A DNA stretch of 64,000 nt from Paracoccus gahaiensis (GCF_005048225.1 NZ_SUNI01000005.1:62001-126000); one strand, 5' to 3'; counted from the stretch's first letter, positions 1-9,240 are shown. The notes: generated by a model not told the origin, from the sequence alone. Made by a program: numbers and translations.

Positions 1-246
1 GACCTGACCTTCGGTGACGATCCCAGCCAGCCGGTCGGCACCGTGACCGGCCTGTTCAGCGGCATCGACACGCTGCTGGACAGCCTGGCCACGATGGGCG
101 TCGTCCCGCAGGACCAGCTGATGGCCCCGCGCATGATGATGGCGATGTTCGCCCGCCCGGTCGAGGGCAACCCCGACCAGCTGCAGACCGAGATCGAGTT
201 CCGCGAGGGCGGGTCCATCTTCGCCAACGGGCAGCAGATCCAGTAA
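1..246 (+). CDS. DUF2125-type protein, C-terminal part only
   Basis: The window opens inside this gene; frame 1 is open from the first base to the TAA at 244-246, giving the last 81 residues. The ending, with an acidic segment followed by FREGGSIFANGQQIQ, resembles the C-terminus of the DUF2125 proteins of Rhodobacterales, which are predicted secreted or envelope proteins of unknown function. The N-terminus and any signal peptide lie outside the window. A good terminator hairpin follows directly, so this gene is the last of its transcript. The family call rests on the C-terminal motif alone. Confidence 0.6.
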   Translation, partial: DLTFGDDPSQPVGTVTGLFSGIDTLLDSLATMGVVPQDQLMAPRMMMAMFARPVEGNPDQLQTEIEFREGGSIFANGQQIQ

Positions 247-254
247 AACCGCGA

Positions 255-292
255 TCCGGCGGCCGGGGCCCCTGCCCCGGTCGTCGTTTTTT
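255..292 (+). terminator. Rho-independent terminator
   Basis: A 10-bp GC-rich stem (260-269 with 274-283, one G-U pair) closed by the loop CCCT is followed by six T at 287-292. It lies 13 bases after the stop of the DUF2125-type gene and before pmbA, so it should separate the two transcripts. Confidence 0.75.
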
Positions 293-318
293 CAGACCTC
301 CATTCAGATGAGCCCTTC

Positions 319-1683
319 ATGACCGCCCACCCGACCGATCCGTTCCGCCTCAAGCATCTGGCCGAGGCTCTGGTCGAGGCCGCCCGCAAGGCCGGGGCGG
401 ATCAGGCGGATGCGCTGGCGGTCGATGGCCGGGCCATCGGCATCGACGTGCGGGCCGGCGGTCTGGAGCAGGCCGAGCGGTCCGAAGGGATCGAGATCGG
501 GCTGCGCGTGCTGACCGGCGGGCGGCAGGCGACGGTGTCCTCGTCCGATCACGGCGACGAGGCCATCGCGCAGATGGCCGCGCGCGCCGTCGCCATGGCC
601 CGCGAGGCGCCCGTCGACGACGATCTGGGGCTGGCCGATCCGGGGCAGCTGACCGCGCGCCGCGATGCCCGCCATCTGGACATCGCCGACGAGGGCGCCG
701 AGCCCGACCCCGCCCATCTTCAGGACATGGCCCTGCGCGCCGAGGCCGCCGCCCTGTCGGCCCAGGGCATTGCCCAGGTCGAGGCCGCCCAGGCCAGCTA
801 CAGCCACCGCCGCATGTGGCTGGCGGCCTCGAACGGGTTCTCGGGCGGCTATGCCCGGACCGGCCATGCGTTGGCGGTCATGGCCATCACCGGCGAGGGG
901 CTGGGCATGGAGCGCGACTATGCGAGCGAGTCCCGCGTCTATGCCGCCGACCTGCCCAGCCCGGAACAGATCGGAGCGCTGGCCGCCGAACGCACCCTGG
1001 AACGCGCGGGTGCCCGCAGGCCGCCGACCGGGGCCTTCCCGATCCTCTTCGACCGCCGCGTGTCGGCCTCGCTGATCGGGCATCTGCTGTCGGCGGTGAA
1101 CGGCGCCGCCGTCGCGCGCGGGGCCAGCTGGCTGCGCCGCGACCTGGGCGAGGCCGTGCTGCCCCCCGGCATGGACCTGACCGAGGACCCGCTGCGCCCG
1201 CGCTATCCCTCGTCGCGCCCCTTCGATGCCGAAGGGCTGGAGACGGGCGTCCGCAAGATCGTGGCGGATGGCGTGCTGCAGGGCTGGACACTGGATCTGG
1301 CCACCGGGCGCAAGCTGGGCATGGCCAGCACGGCGGCAGCAGTGCGCGGGACGGCCTCGGCCCCGGCGCCGGGCCACAGCAATGTCATCCTGACGCCGGG
1401 CCGCGTCAGCCGGCAGGATCTGATCGCGCAGATGGGGCGCGGGCTGGTCGTGACCTCGATGCTGGGCGCGTCCATCAACGGCACCACGGGGGATTACTCA
1501 CGCGGCGCCGCCGGGTTCTGGATCGAGAACGGCCAGATCGCCTGGCCGGTCAACGAATGCACCATCGCGGGCAACCTGCGCGAGATGCTGATGACGCTGG
1601 TCGCCGCCGACGATGCCCTGCCCTGGCGCGCGAACGAGGTGCCCAGCCTGCTGGTCGGGGGCATGACCGTTGCCGGCGCTTGA
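319..1683 (+). CDS. pmbA: TldD/PmbA family metalloprotease-like protein
   Basis: This 454-residue protein matches the PmbA (TldE) branch of the TldD/PmbA family in length and layout: an N-terminal half beginning with a helical segment (LAEALVEAARKAGADQADAL) and a C-terminal half with the conserved stretch around LGASINGTTGDYSRGAAGFW near residues 385-405. In E. coli TldD and TldE form a cytoplasmic metalloprotease that matures peptides such as microcin B17 and CcdA; TldE itself lacks the zinc site. No tldD is visible in the window. The stop overlaps the start of cysQ by 14 bases, suggesting translational coupling. Confidence 0.9.
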   Translation: MTAHPTDPFRLKHLAEALVEAARKAGADQADALAVDGRAIGIDVRAGGLEQAERSEGIEIGLRVLTGGRQATVSSSDHGDEAIAQMAARAVAMAREAPVDDDLGLADPGQLTARRDARHLDIADEGAEPDPAHLQDMALRAEAAALSAQGIAQVEAAQASYSHRRMWLAASNGFSGGYARTGHALAVMAITGEGLGMERDYASESRVYAADLPSPEQIGALAAERTLERAGARRPPTGAFPILFDRRVSASLIGHLLSAVNGAAVARGASWLRRDLGEAVLPPGMDLTEDPLRPRYPSSRPFDAEGLETGVRKIVADGVLQGWTLDLATGRKLGMASTAAAVRGTASAPAPGHSNVILTPGRVSRQDLIAQMGRGLVVTSMLGASINGTTGDYSRGAAGFWIENGQIAWPVNECTIAGNLREMLMTLVAADDALPWRANEVPSLLVGGMTVAGA

Positions 1684-2446
1684 GGACGACCTGACCCTGC
1701 TGGCCGAGGCCGCCCGCGATGCCGGGCGGATCGCCCTGCGCTATTGGCGGCGCGATCCCCGGGCCTGGGACAAGGGCGGCGATGCCGGGCCAGTGACCGA
1801 GGCCGATCTGGCCGTCAACGACGCGCTGGAGGCCCGGCTGATGGGCGCGCGCGCCGATTACGGCTGGCTGTCCGAGGAAAGCGAGGCCGATCCGGCGCGG
1901 CTGGATGCGCGACGCTGCTTCATCATCGATCCCATCGACGGCACCCGCGCCTTCATCGACGGGCAGGAGGGGTTCTCCCATTCGCTGGCCGTGGCCGAGG
2001 GCGACCGCATCATCGCCGCCGTCGTCCATCTGCCGGTGCTGGACCTGACCTATACCGCCGTCGCGGAGGGCCCGGCGCTGCTGAACGGCGCCCCCATCGC
2101 GCCGACCGGGGCCGATATCAACGGCGCCACCGTGCTGACCTATCGTGCCGTGACCGAGGCCGCGAACTGGCGCGGCGCGCTGCCGCCCTTCCGGCGCGAG
2201 TTCCGGTCCTCGCTGGCCTGGCGGCTGTGCCTGGCGGCCGAGGGGCGGTTCGACGCCGCCCTGTCGCTGCGCGCGGCCTGGGAATGGGACATCGCGGCGG
2301 GCAGCCTGATCGCGGAACGCGCGGGGGCCGCGGTCAGCGACCGGCGCGGCCAGCCGATGCGCTTCAACAGCCCGCGCGCGCAGGTGGACGGGCTGATCGT
2401 CGCGGGCGACCGGCTGCACGGGCAGCTGCTGGCCGCGCTGGCCTGA
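1670..2446 (+). CDS. cysQ: 3'(2'),5'-bisphosphate nucleotidase, inositol monophosphatase family
   Basis: The 258-residue protein has the metal-dependent phosphatase signature DPIDGTRAF near residues 86-94 and the second motif WEWDIAAGSLIAERAG near 205-220, which together define the inositol monophosphatase/CysQ superfamily. CysQ hydrolyses 3'-phosphoadenosine 5'-phosphate to AMP and phosphate, relieving its toxicity during sulfate assimilation. The start codon lies inside the end of pmbA. A histidinol-phosphatase or inositol-phosphatase activity cannot be ruled out from sequence alone. It converges on pqiC with an 18-base gap. Confidence 0.82.
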   Translation: MPALEDDLTLLAEAARDAGRIALRYWRRDPRAWDKGGDAGPVTEADLAVNDALEARLMGARADYGWLSEESEADPARLDARRCFIIDPIDGTRAFIDGQEGFSHSLAVAEGDRIIAAVVHLPVLDLTYTAVAEGPALLNGAPIAPTGADINGATVLTYRAVTEAANWRGALPPFRREFRSSLAWRLCLAAEGRFDAALSLRAAWEWDIAAGSLIAERAGAAVSDRRGQPMRFNSPRAQVDGLIVAGDRLHGQLLAALA

Positions 2447-2464
2447 GGCCCCGACCCTTCCGGA

Positions 2465-3106
2465 TCAGAACAGTGGCGGCAGGCCGAATTCGTCGGTGGC
2501 GGGTTGCGTGGTCGCGATCGTGGCGCCCGGCCCCGACAGGGTCGCGATCTGCTGCGCCAGGATCGAGATCGCCTGGCTAAGCGCCACCGCCGTCTCGCCC
2601 GGCCCCTGCGCCGCCATCGGCACCCGGATGTCGAAGCTGCGCGCATGGTTGGTGCCGCCGCCGGTCAGCCCGTCATCCGACACGAAGTAGCGCCCCGACA
2701 GCCGATAGCTGTTGTCGGCCTGGGCCAGCGCCCGTTCGACCCGCACCTCCAGCCGGCGCGCGGGGGGCTGGGCCAGGGGCCAGGGCTCTCCGATCACGGT
2801 GGCGCCGGACACCTCGCCGATGGCACGGGCCAGCGTGGTGGTGAAGGCGCGCGAGGGGCTGTCGGCCCACAGGTTGTCCGGGTTCGACCGCACCGCGCCA
2901 TCGGGAGACTGGTAGGCCACCTCCTGATCGCCCGCATATTCGGGCAGGGACACGTCCTTCAGCTCGGCGGTGCCGAGGCGGTTCGGGACCTGCACCCCGG
3001 CGGTGGGCGGGTCGATCAGGAAGCGGCCCGTATCCTCGGGGTTGGAACAGGCGGCCAGCAGGGCCGATCCCAGCAAAGCAAGAACGGGAAAAGAAGATTT
3101 GATCAT
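2465..3106 (-). CDS. pqiC: PqiC-like outer-membrane lipoprotein
   Basis: This 213-residue protein starts with a signal peptide ending in a lipobox (LLAAC, Cys about residue 20), so it should be lipid-anchored, probably to the outer membrane. The body is of the ABC-type transport auxiliary lipoprotein kind (the PqiC/YmbA fold). Two bases separate it from pqiB, and pqiA genes lie upstream, giving the standard pqiABC order. In E. coli PqiC closes the periplasm-spanning PqiB tunnel at the outer membrane and helps move lipids and keep the membrane intact. Confidence 0.85.
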   Translation of the reverse strand: MIKSSFPVLALLGSALLAACSNPEDTGRFLIDPPTAGVQVPNRLGTAELKDVSLPEYAGDQEVAYQSPDGAVRSNPDNLWADSPSRAFTTTLARAIGEVSGATVIGEPWPLAQPPARRLEVRVERALAQADNSYRLSGRYFVSDDGLTGGGTNHARSFDIRVPMAAQGPGETAVALSQAISILAQQIATLSGPGATIATTQPATDEFGLPPLF

Positions 3107-3108
3107 GA

Positions 3109-5160
3109 CTATCGTCCCAGAATGAAGGCGCGGGGATTGCGTTCGATCAGCCGGGCGACCGAGCCGATGGATTGAGTGGCACGGCGCAGCTCGCGCAGCG
3201 CGCCGATCAGTTCGCTGTTGAAGGCCGAGCGGTCGCCATAGCTGGCGAACAGCGTCTCGGCGCGTGCGGCGGTCTGCTGCAGGCTGCCGATCAGCTGCGG
3301 CAGCTGCTGGACCGAGGCCGCGATCTGGTCCGCCGCCCCCCTGGCCGAGGTCAGGGCGTTGTTCAGGCTGCCCACCGCCCCGCCGTCGCGCAGGTCGGTC
3401 AGCAGGCCCGTGGCGGCCTCCAGCGTGTTGGACAGGTTGCGCGGCAGCTCTTCGGCATCCTCGCTGCCCAGCATGGCGCGCAGATCGGCCAGGATTCCCT
3501 CGGCCTGCAGGCTGATCTCGGCAAAGCCGAATTCCTCGACCGAGGCGGCGGCGATGTCGATCTGGTCGACCATCTCGGGCACGCCCACGGCGGCCTCGCT
3601 GACGGCGGTGAAGGCGGCGGACGCCTCGTCCAGCATCCGTGCCAGGGTCTGGCCGCTGTCGGCGTCCCGCAGATCGCCGGTGATCGCGCTGATATCGGCC
3701 AAAGCCAGGCTGCCATCCTCGATGGCCTGCAGCACGGCGCCCGGAATCGCGCGGGTGTCCTGCGCGCTGGCCAGCACGGTCACGCTGTCCAGCATGTCGC
3801 GGGCCGAGGTCAGCACCTCCTCGATGGGCAGGTTGCCGATGCGGTTCACCAGCCCCTGAGCGCTGGCGGTGAAATCGTCCAAATCGCCCGGGACCGAGGG
3901 GATCAGCGGGTTCGGGTCCGCCGCCGTGTCCAGAGCCGCCTCGGCAGCATCGGGGATCTGCACCAGCTCGACCATCAGGGTGGTGCCGAGGAATCCGGCG
4001 CTGGCCACGCGACCGCGCAGCCCGCCCGCGACCTCTTCGGTCAGAAGCGCCAGTGCATCCTCGGCGGTCGCGCCATCGGGCAGGCCCATGCGGCGCGGCG
4101 AGATGATCATCGTGACCAGCTGCCGGGGCTGGGGCGCGCCGTCGGGACCCTCGGTCAGGCTGACGGCCAGATCGACGACGCGCCCGACCCGAAGGCCCTG
4201 GAACTGCACGTCGGCCCCCTGCTCCAGCCCTTCCAGGCTGTCGTCGATCAACATGCCGACCCGCAGCAACGAGCTGTCGTCGACCTCGAAGCGCGAGGCG
4301 CGGGCCGCGCCCTCGTCGGACTGGACGGCGAATTCCTGCCCCGGCGCGATGGGATCGCCGCCGCTGACGAAGGTCTCGAAGGCGACGCCACCCTGCAGCA
4401 GCGAGGACAGCGAGTTCACGTTCAGCGCCACGCCCTGCGCGCCAAGCGACACGGAAAAGCCCGAGGTGTCCCAGAAGACGCTGGCGCTGGTCAGGCGTTC
4501 GTTATGGGGGGCGTTCACGAAGGCGTCGGCCAGCACGCGGTCGCTGCCCTCGTCCAGCCGGATGTTCTCCAGCCGCCCGACCTCGACCCCCCGGAACAGC
4601 ACCGGCGCGCCCTCGGACAGGCCATCGGCGCTGTCCATCGACAGGGTCACCCAGCTGCCCGGCTGATCCTCGCGGATCAGCGGTGGGCGGACCAGACCGA
4701 CGAAGCGGTCGGCAGGGGCCGAGATGTCGGAATCCCAATAGCCTTCGATGAAGGCGCCGCTGAGGACGGTGTCCAGACGCGTCACCCCCTGCGCGCTGAC
4801 CTGCGGGCGCACGATCCAGAAGGCGGCCTGATCGTCGATATATTGCGCGATCTCGGTATCCACGCGGACCGAGACGACGACGCGGGACAGATCCTCAGTG
4901 AACTTGACGCCCTCGACCTGGCCCACGGTGATCTCGCGAAAGCGCAGCGTGGTGTCGCCCGGCGTGATGCCGGTGGCATCGGCGAATTCGATCTCGACCA
5001 CGCTGCCCCGGTCGCGGAAGGCGTTCCAAGCGATGCCGAGCGTCACGATCAGCGCCACGATGGGCACGATCCAGACGACATTGATCCCGGCCTGCGCCGC
5101 CTTGGCCGCAGTCTTCCGGACCGGACTGGCCGGTTGCAGGGGCGGGGGGGTCTCACTCAT
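3109..5160 (-). CDS. pqiB: PqiB, MCE-domain lipid-transport protein
   Basis: The 683-residue protein has a short cytoplasmic N-terminus, one membrane helix (about 28-48, INVVWIVPIVALIVTLGIAW) and several MCE/MlaD domains in the periplasm, recognisable by repeated DVQFQGLRVGRV- and DTTLRFREITVGQVEGV-type segments. The C-terminal third is Ala-rich and helical (about 430-680), as expected for the needle-like tunnel of PqiB. It would carry lipids between the two membranes with PqiA and PqiC. It sits 36 bases downstream of the second pqiA gene in the same operon. Confidence 0.9.
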   Translation of the reverse strand: MSETPPPLQPASPVRKTAAKAAQAGINVVWIVPIVALIVTLGIAWNAFRDRGSVVEIEFADATGITPGDTTLRFREITVGQVEGVKFTEDLSRVVVSVRVDTEIAQYIDDQAAFWIVRPQVSAQGVTRLDTVLSGAFIEGYWDSDISAPADRFVGLVRPPLIREDQPGSWVTLSMDSADGLSEGAPVLFRGVEVGRLENIRLDEGSDRVLADAFVNAPHNERLTSASVFWDTSGFSVSLGAQGVALNVNSLSSLLQGGVAFETFVSGGDPIAPGQEFAVQSDEGAARASRFEVDDSSLLRVGMLIDDSLEGLEQGADVQFQGLRVGRVVDLAVSLTEGPDGAPQPRQLVTMIISPRRMGLPDGATAEDALALLTEEVAGGLRGRVASAGFLGTTLMVELVQIPDAAEAALDTAADPNPLIPSVPGDLDDFTASAQGLVNRIGNLPIEEVLTSARDMLDSVTVLASAQDTRAIPGAVLQAIEDGSLALADISAITGDLRDADSGQTLARMLDEASAAFTAVSEAAVGVPEMVDQIDIAAASVEEFGFAEISLQAEGILADLRAMLGSEDAEELPRNLSNTLEAATGLLTDLRDGGAVGSLNNALTSARGAADQIAASVQQLPQLIGSLQQTAARAETLFASYGDRSAFNSELIGALRELRRATQSIGSVARLIERNPRAFILGR

Positions 5161-5196
5161 CAGTCGCTGTCCTTGGTCGTCATGTGTCGGGACCGA

Positions 5197-5856
5197 TCAG
5201 TCGGTCTTGCTGCGCAAAGGCAGGCCCCGCCAGATCAATCTTGCGTCAAAGCTTTGTGCGGAAAGCATCGTGAAGGCAACGGAGAGCGCGAACGAGACCG
5301 CTGCCGGGCCGGGATGGATCGAGGCCACGAATCCCAGCTGCACCAGCGCCGACAGGATCGCCACCACGAAGACGTCGATCATCGACCAGCGCCCGATGAA
5401 TTCCACCACCTCGTAGGTCTTCAGCCGGGTGTGCGCCTGATCGACCGTCGCGGGCCGCCCGGCCACCGTCGCCAGCCAGGCGATGGCGATGAACTTGCCC
5501 ATCGGCACGATGATCGAGGCCACGAAGACGATGATCGCGATGTCATAGCTGCCGTAATGGATCAGCTCGGCCACGCCGCCCAGGATCGTCGCCTCGGAAT
5601 TTCCTGCAAGGCCCGCGAAGGTCTGCGTGCTCATCATCGGAAAGACATTGGCGGGGATATAGCAGATCAGCCCGGCCAGCCACCACGCCCAGACCGCCTG
5701 CAGCCCGCGCCGGTCGGGCGGGACCAGATGCGCGCCGCAGCGCCGGCACTTGACCTGATCCGAGGGCCAGACCCGCCCGCAGCGCGCGCAGCCGGCCAGA
5801 CCGGCGCGATGCGCGGTCAGGATCGGCGCGGCGGGCTGTCCGGTGGGCGCGCTCAT
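5197..5856 (-). CDS. pqiA: PqiA family protein, second half
   Basis: The protein has 219 residues from the ATG at 5856. It begins with two CxxC-type zinc-ribbon motifs (CARCGRVWPSDQVKCRRCG, about 25-43) and then has four likely membrane helices (for example around WAWWLAGLICYIPANVF). It corresponds to one of the two repeated PqiA domains; E. coli carries both in one chain of about 417 residues. The start overlaps the stop of the preceding PqiA gene as ATGA, so the halves are probably co-translated. The long open frame upstream of this ATG is a shadow of that gene. Confidence 0.85.
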   Translation of the reverse strand: MSAPTGQPAAPILTAHRAGLAGCARCGRVWPSDQVKCRRCGAHLVPPDRRGLQAVWAWWLAGLICYIPANVFPMMSTQTFAGLAGNSEATILGGVAELIHYGSYDIAIIVFVASIIVPMGKFIAIAWLATVAGRPATVDQAHTRLKTYEVVEFIGRWSMIDVFVVAILSALVQLGFVASIHPGPAAVSFALSVAFTMLSAQSFDARLIWRGLPLRSKTD

Positions 5857-6563
5857 GCGTCCTCGGGACGGGGCAGGGGTTGGGATGGGGGCGCGGGGGT
5901 CGCGCGGGGGCCGAATTCGGTCTGCAGCCCGGCATCCTCGATCGCGTCCCAGATCGAGGTCTGGCACATGAAGGCCCGGCTGGCGAGATTGACGAAGATC
6001 AGCGCGCAGAAGGCCCAGAAGGCCGGGCCCAGATGGACCGTCGCCAGGCCCGCAACCTTGACCAGCGCCACCGCCGTGCCGATCACGAAGATCTCGGCCA
6101 TGGACCAGGGGCGCAGGATTTCCGACCAGCGATAGGCGCGGGCGGCATGGCGGCGGGGCGGGCGCCCCTGCGCCAGCGGCACCAGCGTGTAAAGCAGCAG
6201 GACGGACCGCAGGATCGGCAGGCCGATGATCATCGCCAGCACCGCCAGCACCAGGGGCAGCAGCACCCCCTCGGCAAAGGCCAGCGCCACGTCGAAGAGC
6301 GAGCTGGCATTGCCGAAGCCCATGGTCGAGACCTCGAGGAACGGGAAGAACACCGCCCCCACCAGCAGCACGACCGAGGTGAAGGCCAGCGCGATCAGCT
6401 GCGCGAAGGCCCCGTCGCGGGGCTTGGCCAGGACCGTGCCGCAGCGGATGCAACGCGCCGTCTCGCCCAGATCCAGGTCTTCCTCGACATGCAGGGCGTC
6501 GCAGCGCGGGCAGGCCATCAGCCCCCGTCCGGTTTTCAGGTCATAGGTCGGTTCGCGTTCCAT
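5853..6563 (-). CDS. pqiA: PqiA family protein, first half
   Basis: This protein is about 236 residues long. It carries a zinc-ribbon pair (ACPRCD and ARCIRCG) followed by four predicted membrane helices, the typical single PqiA domain. PqiA is the inner-membrane partner of PqiB in lipid transport and is linked to envelope stress such as paraquat. The start is uncertain: ATG at 6563 (MEREPTYDL) is used here, but ATG at 6518 (MACPRCD), which has a G-rich stretch upstream, and a GTG at 6608 are also possible. It heads the pqiA-pqiA-pqiB-pqiC operon. Confidence 0.78.
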   Translation of the reverse strand: MEREPTYDLKTGRGLMACPRCDALHVEEDLDLGETARCIRCGTVLAKPRDGAFAQLIALAFTSVVLLVGAVFFPFLEVSTMGFGNASSLFDVALAFAEGVLLPLVLAVLAMIIGLPILRSVLLLYTLVPLAQGRPPRRHAARAYRWSEILRPWSMAEIFVIGTAVALVKVAGLATVHLGPAFWAFCALIFVNLASRAFMCQTSIWDAIEDAGLQTEFGPRATPAPPSQPLPRPEDA

Positions 6564-6632
6564 TTGCAGAAGATAGCTCAGCACAGCCTTAGCGCAAGCG
6601 CGCTGCACGCCGATTTGAGCGGCGTCGCGGCG

Positions 6633-8423
6633 CTAATGTCGCGATCCCGCCCGGGCCGCCGAGGTCAGCACCACCTGCCGGGGGCTACCGGCCGGACCGA
6701 GGTTTCCCTGCGACAGCGTGAAGGCCAGCGACAGGCGATAGGCGCCGTCCTCTTCAGAAGCGCTGATGTCGCCCTCGAGCTGCATCGAGAAGGCCTCGAT
6801 CAGCTGGCTGCCCAGCCCGGTGCTGCCGGCGGCGCCGCCGGGACCGGTGGAATTCGACACCTCCAGCAGGCCCTGCCCGGGGCTGGGCGAGGTCAGCGAG
6901 ACGCGCACCCAAGGCGGGCCACCCTGCGCCGGCCTGCCCGCATATTTGACGGCATTGGTGAAGGCTTCGGTGGTCAGCAGGGTCAGCGGCACCGCCTGAT
7001 CGGGCAGCATGGTCAGCGGCTGGATGTCCGAATGGATCCGCAGGTCGCGGCCCGACACGCGGGTGGCCGTGCTCAGCTGCGCGATGATGTCGGTGATCAG
7101 CCGGTCGGCATTCACCGCGTCCAGCTGTTCGGCCTGATAGAGGTTGCGATAGATCGTGGCCAGCGCCGCCACCCGGTCCTGGACCGAGCGCAGCACCCGC
7201 TTGGCATCGGGGTCGTCGATGAGCCGGCTCTGCATGTTGATGATCGAGGCGATCAGTTGCAGGTTGTTCTTCACCCGGTGATGAACCTCCTTCAGCAGGA
7301 CGGTCTTTTCGGCGACGGCCTTTTCCATCGCCTCTTCGTCGCGGATCAGGATGCGGGCCATGTTGTGAAAGGTCTGGCTGACATCGGTGATCTCGGTCGG
7401 CGCATCCTCCAGCACCGGGGGGGCGGTGTCACGGTTGCCGATGGCAAAGCGCCGCATCTGGCCGCGCAGGACGGTGATATGGCGCAGGACCAGCCGGAAG
7501 ACCGCGAAATAGGCCACCGCCAGCGACACCACCCACAGCGCGGCGGGCAGCATCACCGCCCCGAAGCGTGACAGCTGGAAAAGACCGATCCCGGAGCTGC
7601 GGGGACTCCAGCTGCCCAGGGCATAGACGAGGTTCGGTACGACCGGAACAACGGTGAAGACCCGCATTTCCCCGTTATTGGCAATGTCGCGGAAGGTCGT
7701 GTCCTTGGCTCCGGCCAGACTGGCCAGCGTCACGTCGCGGGGCAGAAGGCCGGTGGGATCGCCCTCTTGCCCGTCATCGGCGATCAGGATGCGACCGGAC
7801 TGGTTGAAGGTCAGGATCCGCGCGCCCTCGGTGCCGAAATCCATCGCATGGGTCGATCGCAGCAGCTCCTGCGTCAGCGACAGCGCCGTCAGGCCCAAGA
7901 ATTCGCGGTCGCGATACAGGGGCTGCAGCACGACCACCACCGGCTGACCGCTGGCCGGACCGCGCGGCAGCGAGGTCACCGTGGTCATGGGCATGGCCAT
8001 CAGCTCGGTGACCAGCTCGTGTCCGGACAGATCCAGCGTCGGCGCCCCCGGTTCGGCGGACTGGCAGGCCACCAGGCCGTCGATCGGAATGAAGGCCGCA
8101 TGACGATAGGTGCCGCTGCGCTGCACGAAATTGCGCAAGAGGTCCGAACAGATGCCGGGACGGTCCAAGGTCTCCAGAATGGCCGGCCCCAAGGCATCCG
8201 CCGATCCGAGCGCGCTTTGCAGCAGGGCCCTTTCGCCGGAGGCCGCCGAGGCGGTGCGTCCCAGCAGCGCCGTCTCGGCACTGCGCTCGGCCTCGCGCGA
8301 CAGGTGCAGGTTCTGGACCAGAGAGATCAGGCCGATGGGCAGGATCGCCACGGACAGAAGCGCCCCGAGCCGAAACCCGAGGCGCCGCGTGAAGTCCATC
8401 CGTTCGGTGAGCCGCCGCAGCAC
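6633..8423 (-). CDS. HisKA_2-type sensor histidine kinase of the general stress response
   Basis: This 596-residue membrane kinase has a helix near 16-38, a large periplasmic sensor region (about 40-280), a second helix (about 283-305), a linker, the HisKA_2 phosphorylation motif EVHHRVKNNLQL (HH at 381-382) and a C-terminal ATPase domain containing LTTEAFTNAVKYAG. HisKA_2/HWE kinases of this kind phosphorylate PhyR. The gene lies 9 bases after ecfG in the nepR-ecfG direction, which supports that role. GTG at 8423 is used with GGGG 7 bases upstream; ATG at 8399 is an alternative. The signal sensed is unknown. Confidence 0.85.
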   Translation of the reverse strand: MLRRLTERMDFTRRLGFRLGALLSVAILPIGLISLVQNLHLSREAERSAETALLGRTASAASGERALLQSALGSADALGPAILETLDRPGICSDLLRNFVQRSGTYRHAAFIPIDGLVACQSAEPGAPTLDLSGHELVTELMAMPMTTVTSLPRGPASGQPVVVVLQPLYRDREFLGLTALSLTQELLRSTHAMDFGTEGARILTFNQSGRILIADDGQEGDPTGLLPRDVTLASLAGAKDTTFRDIANNGEMRVFTVVPVVPNLVYALGSWSPRSSGIGLFQLSRFGAVMLPAALWVVSLAVAYFAVFRLVLRHITVLRGQMRRFAIGNRDTAPPVLEDAPTEITDVSQTFHNMARILIRDEEAMEKAVAEKTVLLKEVHHRVKNNLQLIASIINMQSRLIDDPDAKRVLRSVQDRVAALATIYRNLYQAEQLDAVNADRLITDIIAQLSTATRVSGRDLRIHSDIQPLTMLPDQAVPLTLLTTEAFTNAVKYAGRPAQGGPPWVRVSLTSPSPGQGLLEVSNSTGPGGAAGSTGLGSQLIEAFSMQLEGDISASEEDGAYRLSLAFTLSQGNLGPAGSPRQVVLTSAARAGSRH

Positions 8424-8432
8424 CGCCCCGAC

Positions 8433-8999
8433 TCAGCGCGAGTGCGAGTTGTTCTGGGCCATCACGGCGAGGGTCGCCTGATCGGTCATGTTGAGTTCCT
8501 CGCCCTGTTCCAGATGCAACAGTTCGGCCAGCTTGCGCCGCCCGCGATTGGCGCGCGACTTGACCGTGCCGACGGCGACACCCGTCATGTCGGCGGCTTC
8601 CTCGTAGGAAAAGCCCGAGGCGCCGACCAGGATCAGCGCCTCGCGCTGTTCGTCGGGCAGCTTCTGGAACGCGGTGCGGAAGTCGCGCAGGGCCAGACGG
8701 CCGTCATGGTCGGGCCGGGTGGCCTGCCGCGCGGCATGGATGCCGTCGCTGTCGCTGACCTCGCGCTTGGTCTTGCGGCGCGACGAATAGAAGGTGTTGC
8801 GCAGGATGGTGAACAGCCAGGCGCGCAGGTTCGTACCGGCCTGGAACTTGTCCATGTTCGTCCAGGCCTTGACGATGGTGTCCTGCACCAGATCGTCCGC
8901 CGCCGCCCCTTCGCGGGTCAAGGACAGCGCGAAGGCCCGCAGGGCGGGCAGATGATCGACCAACTGGTCACGGGGATGGGCCGTCGAGGGTTGGGTCAT
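8433..8999 (-). CDS. ecfG: EcfG-type RNA polymerase sigma factor (general stress response)
   Basis: The 188-residue protein has a sigma2 region (about 12-80, including DDLVQDTIVKAW and LRAWLFTILRNTFY) and a sigma4 region (about 115-165, LPDEQREALILVGASGFSYE followed by a helix-turn-helix with GTVKSRANRGRRKL). These match the ECF15/EcfG family, which directs the alphaproteobacterial general stress response. It is held inactive by NepR and released when phosphorylated PhyR captures NepR. The gene begins 55 bases after nepR and is followed closely by the sensor kinase. Confidence 0.93.
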   Translation of the reverse strand: MTQPSTAHPRDQLVDHLPALRAFALSLTREGAAADDLVQDTIVKAWTNMDKFQAGTNLRAWLFTILRNTFYSSRRKTKREVSDSDGIHAARQATRPDHDGRLALRDFRTAFQKLPDEQREALILVGASGFSYEEAADMTGVAVGTVKSRANRGRRKLAELLHLEQGEELNMTDQATLAVMAQNNSHSR

Positions 9000-9054
9000 G
9001 AGACTATCTTACCGGCAGGCTGAGGCAGAATGAGGGGTGCTGTCGGGGACACCG

Positions 9055-9201
9055 TCATTCCTGATCCTTCAGCTTTTTCAGCAGATCAAGAAACCGATCC
9101 GGAATCTGGTCGGTGGCGTCCTGCTCGTAGACCCGCTTGAGGTTCTCGTCGATCTGCTTTTCCACTGCCGCTCTCCGACGGTCGTCTCGTTTGGCTGTCA
9201 T
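9055..9201 (-). CDS. nepR: NepR anti-sigma factor
   Basis: A 48-codon gene reads from ATG at 9201 to TGA at 9055. The product has a basic N-terminus and the NepR core IDENLKRVYEQ followed by IPDRFLDLLKKL, the two helices that clamp the sigma factor. NepR binds EcfG under non-stress conditions and switches to phospho-PhyR under stress. It sits between ecfG (same strand, downstream) and phyR (divergent), the classical arrangement. It is short enough for automated gene callers to miss. Confidence 0.93.
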   Translation of the reverse strand: MTAKRDDRRRAAVEKQIDENLKRVYEQDATDQIPDRFLDLLKKLKDQE

Positions 9202-9240
9202 ATTATTGTTAGTCCCGACAAACTTGTGCGCACGCTATGC

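Noticed and set aside
3172..6135. Open frame of 987 codons on the plus strand opposite pqiB and pqiA
   Set aside because: It is a GC-rich shadow of the real minus-strand genes. Its composition (His, Gly, Gln, Arg rich, no domain) is typical of antisense frames and the opposite strand encodes clear families.
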